The notes below the pieces were generated by a model. It ran no database searches, was not told the DNA's origin, and worked only from the letters and a program-made list of their open reading frames with translations. Below, in pieces: positions 1 to 8,208 of a DNA stretch of 64,000 nucleotides. The DNA is taken from positions 186,001 through 250,000 of the forward strand of contig NZ_JBHYDM010000002.1 of NCBI RefSeq assembly GCF_051860665.1, in the 5' to 3' direction. Made by a program: the position numbers and the translations under genes. Position 1 is the stretch's first letter, and every line of letters begins with the position of its first letter. This DNA comes from Falsiroseomonas sp051860665. Lineage in GTDB: Bacteria > Pseudomonadota > Alphaproteobacteria > Acetobacterales > Acetobacteraceae.

Positions 1-27
1 CCTGTCGGGGGGAGAGGGCTTCTGGAC

Positions 28-513
28 CTACTTCCCCGCATGCGCCTTGGCGATGGGCGCGATGAACTGCGGCTCCGTGTCCCAGGGAAACAGGATCCAG
101 GTATCCTGGCTCACCTCGGTGATGAAGGTATCCACCGTCGGCTTGCCGGCGGGCTTCGCATAGACGGTGGCGAAATGCGCCTTGGGCAGCATGGACCGCA
201 CCAGGCGGGCGGTGGTGCCCGTATCGACCAGGTCGTCGATCAGCAGCCAGCCCTCGCCCAGGCTCTCCAGCGCCGCGGCGGGGGGCTTCACCACCTGCGG
301 CTCGCCGCGGTGTTCCTCGTCATAGGTCACCACGGAGACGGTCTCGATCAGCCGGCAGTCCAGCTCCCGGGCGATGATCGCGGCCGGGATCAGCCCGCCG
401 CGGGTGATGGCGACCATCCCCTTCCAGGGGCCGCGTTCCACCAGGCGCCAGGCCAGCGCCTTGGCGTCCCGATGCAGCTGGTCCCAGGTCACCGTGTAGT
501 AGCGCGGCGCCAT
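28..513 (-). CDS. gpt: Xanthine-guanine phosphoribosyltransferase
   Basis: A 161-residue purine salvage enzyme that transfers phosphoribose from PRPP to xanthine, guanine or hypoxanthine in the cytosol. The PRPP-binding loop is visible at residues 90-102 (LLIDDLVDTGTTA), and the upstream segment VAITRGGLIPAAIIARELD is the usual start of the phosphoribosyltransferase core. The length matches the Gpt family (about 150-165 residues). It is a single gene with ATG at 513. Upstream of it lies the 41-bp tandem repeat that separates it from csaA. Assignment to Gpt rather than Hpt rests on the overall resemblance and the N-terminal YYTVTWDQLH; purine specificity is inferred. Confidence 0.93.
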   Translation of the reverse strand: MAPRYYTVTWDQLHRDAKALAWRLVERGPWKGMVAITRGGLIPAAIIARELDCRLIETVSVVTYDEEHRGEPQVVKPPAAALESLGEGWLLIDDLVDTGTTARLVRSMLPKAHFATVYAKPAGKPTVDTFITEVSQDTWILFPWDTEPQFIAPIAKAHAGK

Positions 514-548
514 TGTCTCGTATCCTGCAGGCAGAGGTTGGTCGGAAA

Positions 549-656
549 TCCGGCGTCAGAACATCTTGCCGCCGCGTATTGCCAAGAGGTCCGGCGTCAA
601 AACAGCTTGCCGCCGCATATTGCCAAGAGGTCCGGCGTCAAAACAGCTTGCCGCCG
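549..656. repeat. 41-bp tandem repeat copying the 3' end of csaA
   Basis: A 41-bp unit beginning tccggcgtc occurs at 549, 590 and 631, giving about 2.6 copies. The copies at 590 and 631 are almost identical, while the one at 549 carries several substitutions. The third copy overlaps the last codons and stop of csaA (stop at 638-640), so the array appears to have grown from the csaA 3' end into the spacer before gpt. There are no spacers between units, so this is not CRISPR-like. Confidence 0.9.
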
Positions 657-976
657 TCCGGGACCTTCAGGTCCGGCTTCAGCAGCACCACCGCCCCATT
701 ATCGTCCGGCACGCCGAGCACCAGGATCTCGCTCGCGAAACCTGCGATGCGGCGGGGCGGGAAGTTCACCACCGCCATCACCTGGCGGCCGATCAGCCGG
801 TCCGGCGTATAGTGCACCGTGAGCTGGGCGGAGGATTTCTTCACCCCCAGATCGCCGCCGAAATCCACCCAGAGCTGGATGGCCGGCTTGCGGGCCTCGG
901 GGAAGGGTTGCGCGTCGATGATGGTCCCGACGCGGATATCAACCTTCTCGAAATCGTCGAAGGAGATGGGTTCCAT
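638..976 (-). CDS. csaA: CsaA-type tRNA-binding protein
   Basis: A 112-residue protein made of one tRNA-binding OB-fold domain of the kind shared by CsaA, Trbp111 and the C-terminus of MetRS. The opening ISFDDFEKVDIRVGTI and the later LIGRQVMAVVNFPPR are family landmarks. CsaA is a homodimer with tRNA-binding and proposed chaperone-like activity. ATG at 976 is chosen because the domain starts there, although the frame stays open further upstream. The last codons (GGKLF and stop) lie inside a 41-bp tandem repeat that extends toward gpt. The role in this organism is inferred from the family only. Confidence 0.9.
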   Translation of the reverse strand: MEPISFDDFEKVDIRVGTIIDAQPFPEARKPAIQLWVDFGGDLGVKKSSAQLTVHYTPDRLIGRQVMAVVNFPPRRIAGFASEILVLGVPDDNGAVVLLKPDLKVPDGGKLF

Positions 977-1080
977 GCCTCTCCCTAGCCTGTGCCGGGC
1001 CGCGGGGGAAGGCGCGGGGTTGCAGGATGCCGGCGCCCGGCGCATGGGCTTCGGGAGATTCCGGCCGAGGAGCGCCCGCC

Positions 1081-1842
1081 ATGCTGCCTGTGACACCCAC
1101 CTTCCGCCTGGACGGGCTGCGTGCCCTGGTGACCGGCGCCAGCAAGGGCATCGGCCGCGCCGGGGCCGTGGCGCTGGCCGCGGCGGGGGCGGAGGTGGTG
1201 CTGGCCGCCCGCAGCCTGGAGGAGATGGAGGAGACCGCCACGGCACTGCGCGCCGCCGGCCATGCCGCCCAGGCGCTGCCGTTGGACGTGACGGACCGCG
1301 CCGCCGTGCGCGCCCTGGTGGCGGCCCAGAAGCCTTTCGACATCCTGCTGAACAATGCCGGCACCAATATCCGCGAGCCGTTTCTCGAGGTGCCGGATGC
1401 CTCCGTTGACCGTCTGCTGGACCTCAACATTCGCGCCATGTTCACCGTGGCGCAGGCGGTGGCACAGGGGATGGTCGGGCAGGGCAGGGGCGGGGCCATC
1501 ATCAACCTCTCCTCGGTCAATGGGCACGTCGCGGGCGCCAATCGCACCGTCTATACGGCGACCAAGCACGCGATCGAGGGCCTGACCAAGGCCATGGCCT
1601 ATGAGCTCGGCCCCAAGGGAATCCGGGTGAATGCCGTGGCGCCGGGCTTCGTGGAGACCCCGCTGACCCAGGCCTTCCTGGCGGATGAGAAGATCCGCAC
1701 CAGCCAGATCCGCCGCATGCCGCTCGGCCGCATCATGACGGTGGAGGATCTCATGGGCGCCATCGTCTTCCTGGCGAGCCCCGCCAGCGCCATGGTGACC
1801 GGCACCAGCCTGGTGGTGGATGGCGGCGCGCTGACGCACTAG
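1081..1842 (+). CDS. SDR-family NAD(P)-dependent oxidoreductase
   Basis: A 253-residue classical short-chain dehydrogenase. The cofactor glycine motif TGASKGIG is at residues 18-25, NNAG at 91-94, the catalytic serine in NLSSVN near 144, and the active-site Tyr158 and Lys162 in YTATK. It ends in the usual VTGTSLVVDGGA. ATG 1081 follows the purine-rich gaggagc and gives the standard family length; an upstream in-frame start would add an unlikely tail. A sugar or polyol dehydrogenase such as gluconate 5-dehydrogenase is possible, but the substrate cannot be read from the sequence. It precedes a gamma-glutamyltransferase on the same strand. Confidence 0.9.
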   Translation: MLPVTPTFRLDGLRALVTGASKGIGRAGAVALAAAGAEVVLAARSLEEMEETATALRAAGHAAQALPLDVTDRAAVRALVAAQKPFDILLNNAGTNIREPFLEVPDASVDRLLDLNIRAMFTVAQAVAQGMVGQGRGGAIINLSSVNGHVAGANRTVYTATKHAIEGLTKAMAYELGPKGIRVNAVAPGFVETPLTQAFLADEKIRTSQIRRMPLGRIMTVEDLMGAIVFLASPASAMVTGTSLVVDGGALTH

Positions 1843-1918
1843 CCGCCCAGGCCCCCGTCTTGCCGGAAGGCCGCTCCGGCGCCAAAACACTGTCAACAAT
1901 TTGCAAGGTGCCCCCAGC

Positions 1919-3526
1919 ATGAAGCGCGACTTCCACGCCCCCGGCCGCAGCGCCGTCTATGCCGCCAATGGCATGGCCGCGACCTCCATGCCGCAGGCGA
2001 CCCTCGCCGCGCTGGATATCCTGCGCGCCGGCGGCAATGCGCTGGATGCGGCGATCGCCGCCTGCGCCGTGCTGGGCGTGGTGGAGCCGCAATCGACCGG
2101 CATCGGCGGCGACTGCTTTTGTCTGTATGCCCCGGCCGGGACCGGCAAGGTCATCGCGCTCAACGGCTCGGGCCGCGCGCCGATGGGCGCGACGCCGGAG
2201 GCGCTGCGCGCGGCGGGGCTGACGGCCATGGTGCCGACCTCCGCCCATTCGGTGACGGTCCCCGGCGCCATCTCGGCCTGGGTGACGCTGAACAAGGCAC
2301 ATGGCCGCAAGAGCCTGGAGGAGATCCTGGCCCCGGCCATCCGCTACGCCGAGGAAGGTTTCTTCATCTCCGGCCGCGTCGCCTCGGACTGGGACTCCTC
2401 CGCGGCCAAGCTGGCCAAGCACCCGGGCGCGGCGAAGCACTTCCTGAAGGACGGCGCCGCCTATGCGCTGGGCGACAAGTTCGTGAACCCGGCGCTCGGC
2501 GCCACCATGCGCGCCATCGGCAAGCACGGCGCGCGCGCCTTCTATGAGGGCGCCATCGCCGCCGACATGGTCGCGACGCTGCGCGCCGCCGGCGGCACCC
2601 ATACCGAGGAAGACTTCGCCCGCGGCGCGACGGTTGCCGAATTCGTCGACCCGATCAGCCGGGCCTGGCGCGGCATGGAGGTCTTCCAGTGCCCGCCGAA
2701 CGGGTCCGGCCTGCTGGTGCTGATGATCCTCGGCATGATCGAGAAGCTCGGCACGGCAGAGCAGGGCCCGCTCAGCGCCGAACGCTTCCACCGCCATATC
2801 GAGGCCGCGCGCCTCGCCTATCGCGACCGCGACGCCTTCCTGGCTGACCCGTCCCAGGTCGAGGTGCCGCTGCAGCGCCTGCTGTCCGAAAACTACATTA
2901 CCGACCTGGCCAAGCTGATCCGCGACGAGAAGGCGATGGCCGAGATGCCCGAGGCCGGCCATGCCGACTGGCAGAAGCACAAGGACACGGTCTACCTCTC
3001 GGTCGTCGACAAGGACGGCAATGCCTGCTCCTTCATCAATTCGCTCTTCGAGGGATTCGGCTCCGGCATCTTCGCCGAGAAGGCCGGCGTCATGCTGCAG
3101 AACCGCGGCTTCGGCTTCCGGCTGCAGGAAGGCCACCCGAACTGCATCGCGCCGAACAAGCGCCCGATGCACACCATCATCCCCGGCATGGTGATGAAGA
3201 ACGGCGAGGCGATCATGCCCTATGGCGTGATGGGCGGGCACTACCAGCCCATGGGCCAGTCCATGTTCCTCGCCAACCACTTCGAATACGGCCTGGACGT
3301 GCAGGAAAGCCTCGATGCGCCGCGCCTCTTCCCCTACCAGGGCAAGGTGCAGGTGGAGCGCGGCATCCCGGCCAGCGTGATCGACCGGCTGAACCGGCTG
3401 GGCCACGAGGTGGCGCTGATCGACAAGCCGCATGGCGGCGGCCAGGCCATCCTGATCGATCGCGCCCGCGGCTGCCTGGTCGGCGGCTCCGACCCGCGCA
3501 AGGATGGCTGCGCGATGGGCTACTGA
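1919..3526 (+). CDS. Gamma-glutamyltransferase family protein (copy 1)
   Basis: A 535-residue Ntn-hydrolase of the gamma-glutamyltranspeptidase family, which cleaves or transfers gamma-glutamyl groups from glutathione or related amides after self-processing. The likely nucleophile is the Thr near residue 357 in KDTVYLSVVDKDG, the first residue of the small subunit after autocleavage. The N-terminal ATSMPQATLAALDILRAGG is the usual large-subunit start. No signal peptide is obvious, which differs from periplasmic Ggt. ATG 1919 is preferred over TTG 1901. An amidase follows 39 bp downstream, suggesting co-transcription and a shared amide or peptide substrate. A second, divergent copy lies at 14511-16298. 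Confidence 0.9.
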   Translation: MKRDFHAPGRSAVYAANGMAATSMPQATLAALDILRAGGNALDAAIAACAVLGVVEPQSTGIGGDCFCLYAPAGTGKVIALNGSGRAPMGATPEALRAAGLTAMVPTSAHSVTVPGAISAWVTLNKAHGRKSLEEILAPAIRYAEEGFFISGRVASDWDSSAAKLAKHPGAAKHFLKDGAAYALGDKFVNPALGATMRAIGKHGARAFYEGAIAADMVATLRAAGGTHTEEDFARGATVAEFVDPISRAWRGMEVFQCPPNGSGLLVLMILGMIEKLGTAEQGPLSAERFHRHIEAARLAYRDRDAFLADPSQVEVPLQRLLSENYITDLAKLIRDEKAMAEMPEAGHADWQKHKDTVYLSVVDKDGNACSFINSLFEGFGSGIFAEKAGVMLQNRGFGFRLQEGHPNCIAPNKRPMHTIIPGMVMKNGEAIMPYGVMGGHYQPMGQSMFLANHFEYGLDVQESLDAPRLFPYQGKVQVERGIPASVIDRLNRLGHEVALIDKPHGGGQAILIDRARGCLVGGSDPRKDGCAMGY

Positions 3527-3565
3527 GCCGAACCGCGCGCCCCCAGGAAAAGGACCCTTACCCGC

Positions 3566-5062
3566 ATGACCGAACCCTGCGACTTCACCGCCGTCGAGGC
3601 CCGCCGTCTGATCGGAGCGAAAAAGCTCTCACCGGTGGAGCTGCTGGAGAGCTGCCTGGGCCGCATCGCCGCGGTGAACCATGCGGTAAATGCGGTGGTC
3701 GCGCTGGATGAGGACCGCGCCCGGGCCGCCGCCAAGGATGCCGAAGCCGCCGTCATGTCGGGCCAGAAGCTCGGCCCGCTGCATGGCCTGCCGATCGGCA
3801 TCAAGGACCTGGAGGAGACCCAGGGCCTGCGCACCACCTGGGGCAGCCCGATCTTTGCCGACCACATCCCGACCCGGGATGAGGCGATGGTGACGAATAT
3901 CCGCGCCGCGGGCGCCATCGTCACGGCCAAGACCAACACCCCGGAATTCGGCGCCGGCGCCAATACGCGCAACATCGTCTATGGCGCGACGGGCAATGCC
4001 TTCGACCCGACGCGCTCCGCCGCCGGCTCCTCCGGCGGCTCCGCCGTCGCGCTCGCCTGCGGCATGTTCCCGATCTGCTCGGGCAGCGACACGGGCGGCT
4101 CGCTCCGCAACCCGGCGGCCTTCAACGGCATCGTCGGCTACCGCCCCTCGCCCGGCCTGGTGCCGGCGGAACGGCGCGGCCATGGCTGGTCGGCGCTGCC
4201 GGTGCTGGGCCCGATGGCGCGCACCGCGACCGATGCGGCGCTGCTGCTCTCCGCCATGGCGGATGACAGCGCGGTGGACCCGCTGGCCTATACCCTGCAA
4301 GGCCGCCGGGTGCGCGGCGGCGACCGCGACCTTTTCCCGCCCATGGGCATCGACCTCGGCAGCCTGCGCGTCGCCGCGACGCCCGATTTCGGCTTCGCGC
4401 CGACCGAGCAGCATATCCGCCGCGTCTTCGCCAGCCGCGTCGCCGCGCTGAGCCCGCTCTTCGGCCGGGTGGAGGAAGCGACCCCCGATTGCCGTGGCAC
4501 CGACGAGGCCTTCGAGGTGCTGCGCGCCGCCGGCTTCATCGCCAGCCATGCGGAGAAGGTGCGCACCCGGCCGCAGGATGTCGGCCCCAATGTCATCGCC
4601 AATGTCGAGGAGGGGCTGCGCTATACGCTCGCGGACTATGCCCGCGCCGCCAGCGAGCAGACCCGCATCTATCGCGTCTGGCAGCAGTTCTTCCAGAACC
4701 ACGACGTGATCATCAGCCCGGCCATCACCATCAGCCCGCGCCCCTGGACGGAACTCTACCCGGCCGAGATCGACGGCCAGCCGACCCGGACCTATTTCCA
4801 CTGGCTGGCCCTGGCCTATGCGGTGACCCTGGTGGGCCACCCCGCCATCAGCCTGCCGCTCGGCGTGGACGAGGCCGGCATGCCCTTCGGCCTGCAGATC
4901 GTGGGGCCGCGCGGCGGCGATGCGAAGGTCATGGCGGTGGCGGCCGCGATCGAGGCGGCGGTGGCCGGCGATGCCGGGCTGATGCGCCCGGTGCCGGATA
5001 TCGCCGCGCTGAAGGCGGCGCCGCCGATCTCCGGCATGCCCCAGTTCCGCACCTGGGGCTAG
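3566..5062 (+). CDS. Amidase signature enzyme
   Basis: A 498-residue amidase of the GatA/AtzF/FAAH superfamily, hydrolysing an unidentified amide. The Ser-cisSer-Lys triad can be placed: Lys80 in GLPIGIKDLE, cis-Ser155 in AGSSGGSA, and nucleophile Ser179 in SDTGGSLRNPA. The C-terminal part has the usual VTLVGHPAISLPLG. ATG 3566 gives the normal family length. It sits directly after a gamma-glutamyltransferase gene on the same strand with a 39-bp gap, consistent with one transcript. There are no gatB or gatC genes nearby, so a tRNA amidotransferase role is unlikely. Confidence 0.9.
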   Translation: MTEPCDFTAVEARRLIGAKKLSPVELLESCLGRIAAVNHAVNAVVALDEDRARAAAKDAEAAVMSGQKLGPLHGLPIGIKDLEETQGLRTTWGSPIFADHIPTRDEAMVTNIRAAGAIVTAKTNTPEFGAGANTRNIVYGATGNAFDPTRSAAGSSGGSAVALACGMFPICSGSDTGGSLRNPAAFNGIVGYRPSPGLVPAERRGHGWSALPVLGPMARTATDAALLLSAMADDSAVDPLAYTLQGRRVRGGDRDLFPPMGIDLGSLRVAATPDFGFAPTEQHIRRVFASRVAALSPLFGRVEEATPDCRGTDEAFEVLRAAGFIASHAEKVRTRPQDVGPNVIANVEEGLRYTLADYARAASEQTRIYRVWQQFFQNHDVIISPAITISPRPWTELYPAEIDGQPTRTYFHWLALAYAVTLVGHPAISLPLGVDEAGMPFGLQIVGPRGGDAKVMAVAAAIEAAVAGDAGLMRPVPDIAALKAAPPISGMPQFRTWG

Positions 5063-5069
5063 GGACCGC

Positions 5070-5318
5070 TTACCAGCGGCGATAGCCCCGGTTATAGCCA
5101 TAGTCCCGGCCGTAATAGGGCCGGGAATAGCCGTAGGAGCGGCGGTCATAGCCGCGGTGGCGATGGCTGTTGTCATTGGCCGAGGCCAGCGCCGCCACGC
5201 CGAGCGCCGCGCCGGCGCCCAGCGCCAGCGAAGCCGGCACGTTCAGCGTGCCATCCGGATTCTGGCAGGCACCGAGCAGAAGGCTGGCAGCGAGGGCGAG
5301 GCCGGGAAGCACGCGCAT
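5070..5318 (-). CDS. Small Tyr/Arg-rich lipoprotein
   Basis: An 82-residue protein with a clear lipobox: a hydrophobic leader followed by LLLGAC, with the lipidated Cys at position 18. After a short glycine/alanine-rich hydrophobic stretch (ALGAGAALGVAAL) the C-terminus is rich in Tyr, Arg and Gly, resembling many small envelope proteins with RGYDRR and YGRDYGY repeats. ATG 5318 is supported by ggaggatc just upstream. No function can be assigned. It converges on the amidase gene with a 7-bp gap and is divergent from the Bug protein at 5530. Confidence 0.8.
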   Translation of the reverse strand: MRVLPGLALAASLLLGACQNPDGTLNVPASLALGAGAALGVAALASANDNSHRHRGYDRRSYGYSRPYYGRDYGYNRGYRRW

Positions 5319-5529
5319 GATCTGATCCTCCACGGCACCCCTTATCGGCGGTCGCTGCGGCGGGGGCAGGGCGCGGCCAAGGCGATGGCGTGCGGAAGAT
5401 GGCGGCCGCATGGCGGGCGTTTCATGCGATGGTGGGCCGCCCAGCCTTGGCGTGACGCCAGGGCGGGTTAATGTGGCGGCCAAGGGCGCCCGGCCATCCG
5501 GACATGGTGCGCCCAACCGGAGACGCCCG

Positions 5530-6504
5530 ATGACGAAGACCACGCGCCGCTTCCTGCTGGCGGCCCCCGCTTTGCTCGCCTTGGCCCCCGCGGCCCGCGC
5601 CCAGGCGCCCTGGAATCCCGGCCGCCCCGTCCGCATCATCCTGCCCTATCCGCCCGGCGGCGGCACGGACATCCTGGCCCGCGCGGTGGCGGAGACGCTG
5701 CGGCCGATCATCGGCCAGCCGGTGGTGGTGGAGAATCGGCCGGGCGCCAATGGCGCCATCGGCAGCGAGGCGCTGTCCAAGGCGGAGGGCGACGGCACCA
5801 CCATCGGCATGGTCACCTCGACCCATACGCTGAACAAGTATGTCATGGGCAATCTCGCCTATGACCCGCTGGCCGATTTCCAGCCGATCGCGAAGATGAC
5901 CATCCAGACCCTGGTCATGGTCTCCGGCACCGCGCAGCCCTTCTCGGATCTCGCAGGCCTGCTGGCCGCGGCGCGCGCCCGGCCCAATGCCATCGGCTTC
6001 GGCCAGACGGAGGCGGTGACCCGCTTCGCCGGCACGGAATTCGCGCGCTTGGCCGGCGTGCAGATGGAGGATGTGCCCTATCGCGGCGGCGGGCTGATGA
6101 TGAACGATATCGTCGCCGGCCACCTGCCCTGCGGCTGGACCAGCACGGCGAGCGCCATGCCGCATCTGGGCACCGGCCGGGTGCGGGTGCTGTGTGTCTC
6201 GACGGCCCAACGCACGCCGCTGCTGCCGGAGGTGCCGACGGCGCAGGAAGGCGGGGTGGCGGGCTACGACATTTCCAGCTGGGTCGGCATGTTCGGCCCG
6301 AAATCCATGCCGGCCGCGGTGGCCGAGGGCATCCAGGCGGCGGTCGCCACCGCCTATCGCGACCCCGGCCTGGTGCAGCGCTTCCAGACCCTGGGGCTGG
6401 AGGCCGATCTGCGGCCCCCCGCCGCCTTTGCCCAATTCCTCGTCAACGACGATGCAGCCTGGGCAGAGGCGCTGCGGCACGGGCGCATCCAGCGGATGGG
6501 TTGA
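5530..6504 (+). CDS. Bug-family (TctC-like) substrate-binding protein 1
   Basis: A 324-residue periplasmic binding protein of the tripartite tricarboxylate transporter family. A signal peptide with twin arginines (TTRRFLLAAPALLALAP) ends at ARAQA, and mature residues PGRPVRIILPYPPGGGTD are the standard Bug opening. Bug proteins capture carboxylates, amino acids or nicotinate-like acids. No TctA or TctB membrane partner is encoded in the window, so it is an orphan receptor whose ligand is unknown. ATG 5530 starts at the signal peptide. The stop codon lies in an inverted repeat shared with the convergent downstream gene. Confidence 0.92.
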   Translation: MTKTTRRFLLAAPALLALAPAARAQAPWNPGRPVRIILPYPPGGGTDILARAVAETLRPIIGQPVVVENRPGANGAIGSEALSKAEGDGTTIGMVTSTHTLNKYVMGNLAYDPLADFQPIAKMTIQTLVMVSGTAQPFSDLAGLLAAARARPNAIGFGQTEAVTRFAGTEFARLAGVQMEDVPYRGGGLMMNDIVAGHLPCGWTSTASAMPHLGTGRVRVLCVSTAQRTPLLPEVPTAQEGGVAGYDISSWVGMFGPKSMPAAVAEGIQAAVATAYRDPGLVQRFQTLGLEADLRPPAAFAQFLVNDDAAWAEALRHGRIQRMG

Positions 6505-6518
6505 GCTTGGCTCAACCC
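6498..6518. terminator. Bidirectional hairpin over two convergent stop codons
   Basis: gggttgag (6498-6505) pairs perfectly with ctcaaccc (6511-6518) around a 5-nt loop. The TGA of the upstream Bug gene is in the left arm and the TGA of the convergent AsnC-like gene is in the right arm. There is no clear T-tract, as is common in GC-rich genomes. Confidence 0.6.
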
Positions 6519-6766
6519 TTCCCGCCGGAGAAGGCGTTGAAGGTCTGCAGGGTATAGGTGTCCTTCACCCCGGCCACCGTCTGCACCCGCTCCACCACGA
6601 AAAGGCCGATATCCTGGTCCGGCTCCAGGTAGAACTTGCCCAGCAGGTCATATTGGCCGCTGGTGGAGTGCATTTCCGACAGCTCGGGGATGCCATCCGC
6701 CATTTCCCGCGCCACGCGGTAGGCTTGGCCCATCTCGCATTTCACCATGACGAAGATGGCTCGCAT
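6512..6766 (-). CDS. Stand-alone Lrp/AsnC ligand-binding (RAM) domain protein
   Basis: An 84-residue protein equal to the C-terminal effector domain of Lrp/AsnC regulators without the helix-turn-helix. It opens with MRAIFVMVKCEMGQAYRVA and contains SGQYDLLGKFYLE and ERVQTVAGVKDTYTLQTF, the typical beta-alpha-beta strands. Stand-alone RAM proteins form amino-acid-binding oligomers; a role in sensing or in helping a partner regulator is inferred. ATG 6766 matches the domain boundary. It converges with the Bug gene at 5530 and is divergent from the RND operon at 7040. Confidence 0.85.
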   Translation of the reverse strand: MRAIFVMVKCEMGQAYRVAREMADGIPELSEMHSTSGQYDLLGKFYLEPDQDIGLFVVERVQTVAGVKDTYTLQTFNAFSGGKG

Positions 6767-7039
6767 CGGCTGCTCTCCTGGCTTCAAGGGCCGGCAGATT
6801 GGCCCGCCGGGCGCGCGGCGGGAAGGGGCGCGGGGAGGCATGGCACTTGCATGGAATTTGCGCGACACTCTTCAAGCCTGTCTTGCAAAATCCCGGATCG
6901 TGGGTCATTTGCGCGGAGCAGTCCGTCGTGGCCCATCCATAACGATCTTGCAGCGGGCGCCGAAGGGGTGCCAAAGGGGTGAAGGCTGTCCTCCCGGCCG
7001 GGACTTCTGCCGGGCCAACGCTGTCTGAACTGGGGTCGC

Positions 7040-8155
7040 ATGCGCACATCTTCCCAGCTTGCCGTCATGGCCCTCATCGTCGGGGTTGGCGCGGCCTGGC
7101 ACATCTATGGCGAGCAGTTCGGCCTGCCGCGTCCTTTGGCCCTGGTGGGGCTGGAGGCGGCGGCACCGACAGCGCAGCAGCGCGGCGTTCCGAGCGGGCC
7201 GATCGGCGTCGCGGTGGCCCCGGTGCGGACCGGCGCGGTGGTGGACCGAACGGAATCCGTCGGCACGGTGCGGGCGCGCAATGCGGTGGCCGTCACCGCC
7301 AAGGTCACCGGCATCATCACCAATATCCGCTTCGAGGAAGGCCAGAAGGTCGCCGCCGGTGACATGCTGGTGGATATGGAGGCCTCCGCGCTGCGCGCCG
7401 AGCTGGACCAGGCCCGCGCCCAATACGACGATGCCCGCAGCCAGGTGCAGCGGGCCCGGCAGCTGCAGCCCGGGCAGTCCATCGCCGCCCAGCGGCTGGA
7501 GACGCTGGAGGCCCTGAGCCGCCAGGCGGAAGGCCGCGTCCGCGCCACCGCTGCGCGGCTGGAGGAGCTGCGCATCGCCGCCCCCTTCGCCGGCCGTGTC
7601 GGCCTGCGCCAGGTCAGCCTGGGCGCGCTGGTGCAGCCGGGCACGGTGGTGACCACGCTGGACGACATCGCCCGCGTCCGCGTGGAATTTGCGGTGCCGG
7701 AGGTCTTCCTGGCCCGCGTGCAGGTCGGCAGCCAGGTCACCGCCCGCAGCAGCGCCTTCGGCGACCGCCGCTTCACCGGCACCGTCGCGGTGATCGACAC
7801 GCGGATCGACGCCAATACCCGCACCGTCCGCGTCATCAGCGAATTCGACAATGCGGATGAGGCGCTGAAGCCCGGCCTGTTCATGACGGTGGAGCTGGTG
7901 CTGGCGACGCGCGCCAATGCCCTGCTGATCCCGGAAGAGGCGATCGACCCGCTGGGCGACCGCAGCTTCGTCTATGCCATCCGCGACAACCGCGCCAAGC
8001 GCCTGGAGGTCCGCCTGGGCCAGCGCCTGCGCGGGGAGGTCGAGGTGCTGTCGGGCGTCGAGCCCGGCGACGTGGTGGTGGTGCGCGGCATCCAGCGCCT
8101 GCGCAACGACGCCCCGGTGCGCGTGACCGAGACCATGGCCCGCCCGACCTCCTGA
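7040..8155 (+). CDS. RND efflux periplasmic adaptor (membrane fusion) protein
   Basis: A 371-residue HlyD/AcrA-type adaptor. One N-terminal hydrophobic segment (residues 7-19) serves as signal or anchor, followed by the lipoyl half-motif (VTAKVTGIITNIRFEEGQ), an alpha-hairpin with alternating Arg/Gln/Ala, the returning lipoyl half (IAAPFAGRVGLRQVSLG) and a beta-barrel domain. It links the inner-membrane pump to an outer-membrane channel. The pump gene follows 53 bp downstream. No outer-membrane factor is encoded nearby, so a shared TolC-like protein is presumed. The 273-bp region upstream of it carries no recognisable gene. Confidence 0.93.
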   Translation: MRTSSQLAVMALIVGVGAAWHIYGEQFGLPRPLALVGLEAAAPTAQQRGVPSGPIGVAVAPVRTGAVVDRTESVGTVRARNAVAVTAKVTGIITNIRFEEGQKVAAGDMLVDMEASALRAELDQARAQYDDARSQVQRARQLQPGQSIAAQRLETLEALSRQAEGRVRATAARLEELRIAAPFAGRVGLRQVSLGALVQPGTVVTTLDDIARVRVEFAVPEVFLARVQVGSQVTARSSAFGDRRFTGTVAVIDTRIDANTRTVRVISEFDNADEALKPGLFMTVELVLATRANALLIPEEAIDPLGDRSFVYAIRDNRAKRLEVRLGQRLRGEVEVLSGVEPGDVVVVRGIQRLRNDAPVRVTETMARPTS

Positions 8156-8208
8156 GGGCCGGCTGCCCCAGGCCCGCCCCGAAGACCTAGCCCCAGGGAA
8201 GCCGCTCG

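Noticed and set aside
549..656. Repeat array that could suggest CRISPR
   Set aside because: The 41-bp units are directly adjacent, with no spacers, and overlap the csaA coding end; no cas gene is present.
6767..7039. Possible gene in the spacer between the RAM-domain gene and the RND operon
   Set aside because: Open frames are Arg/Gly/Pro-rich shadows with no start signal or family resemblance.
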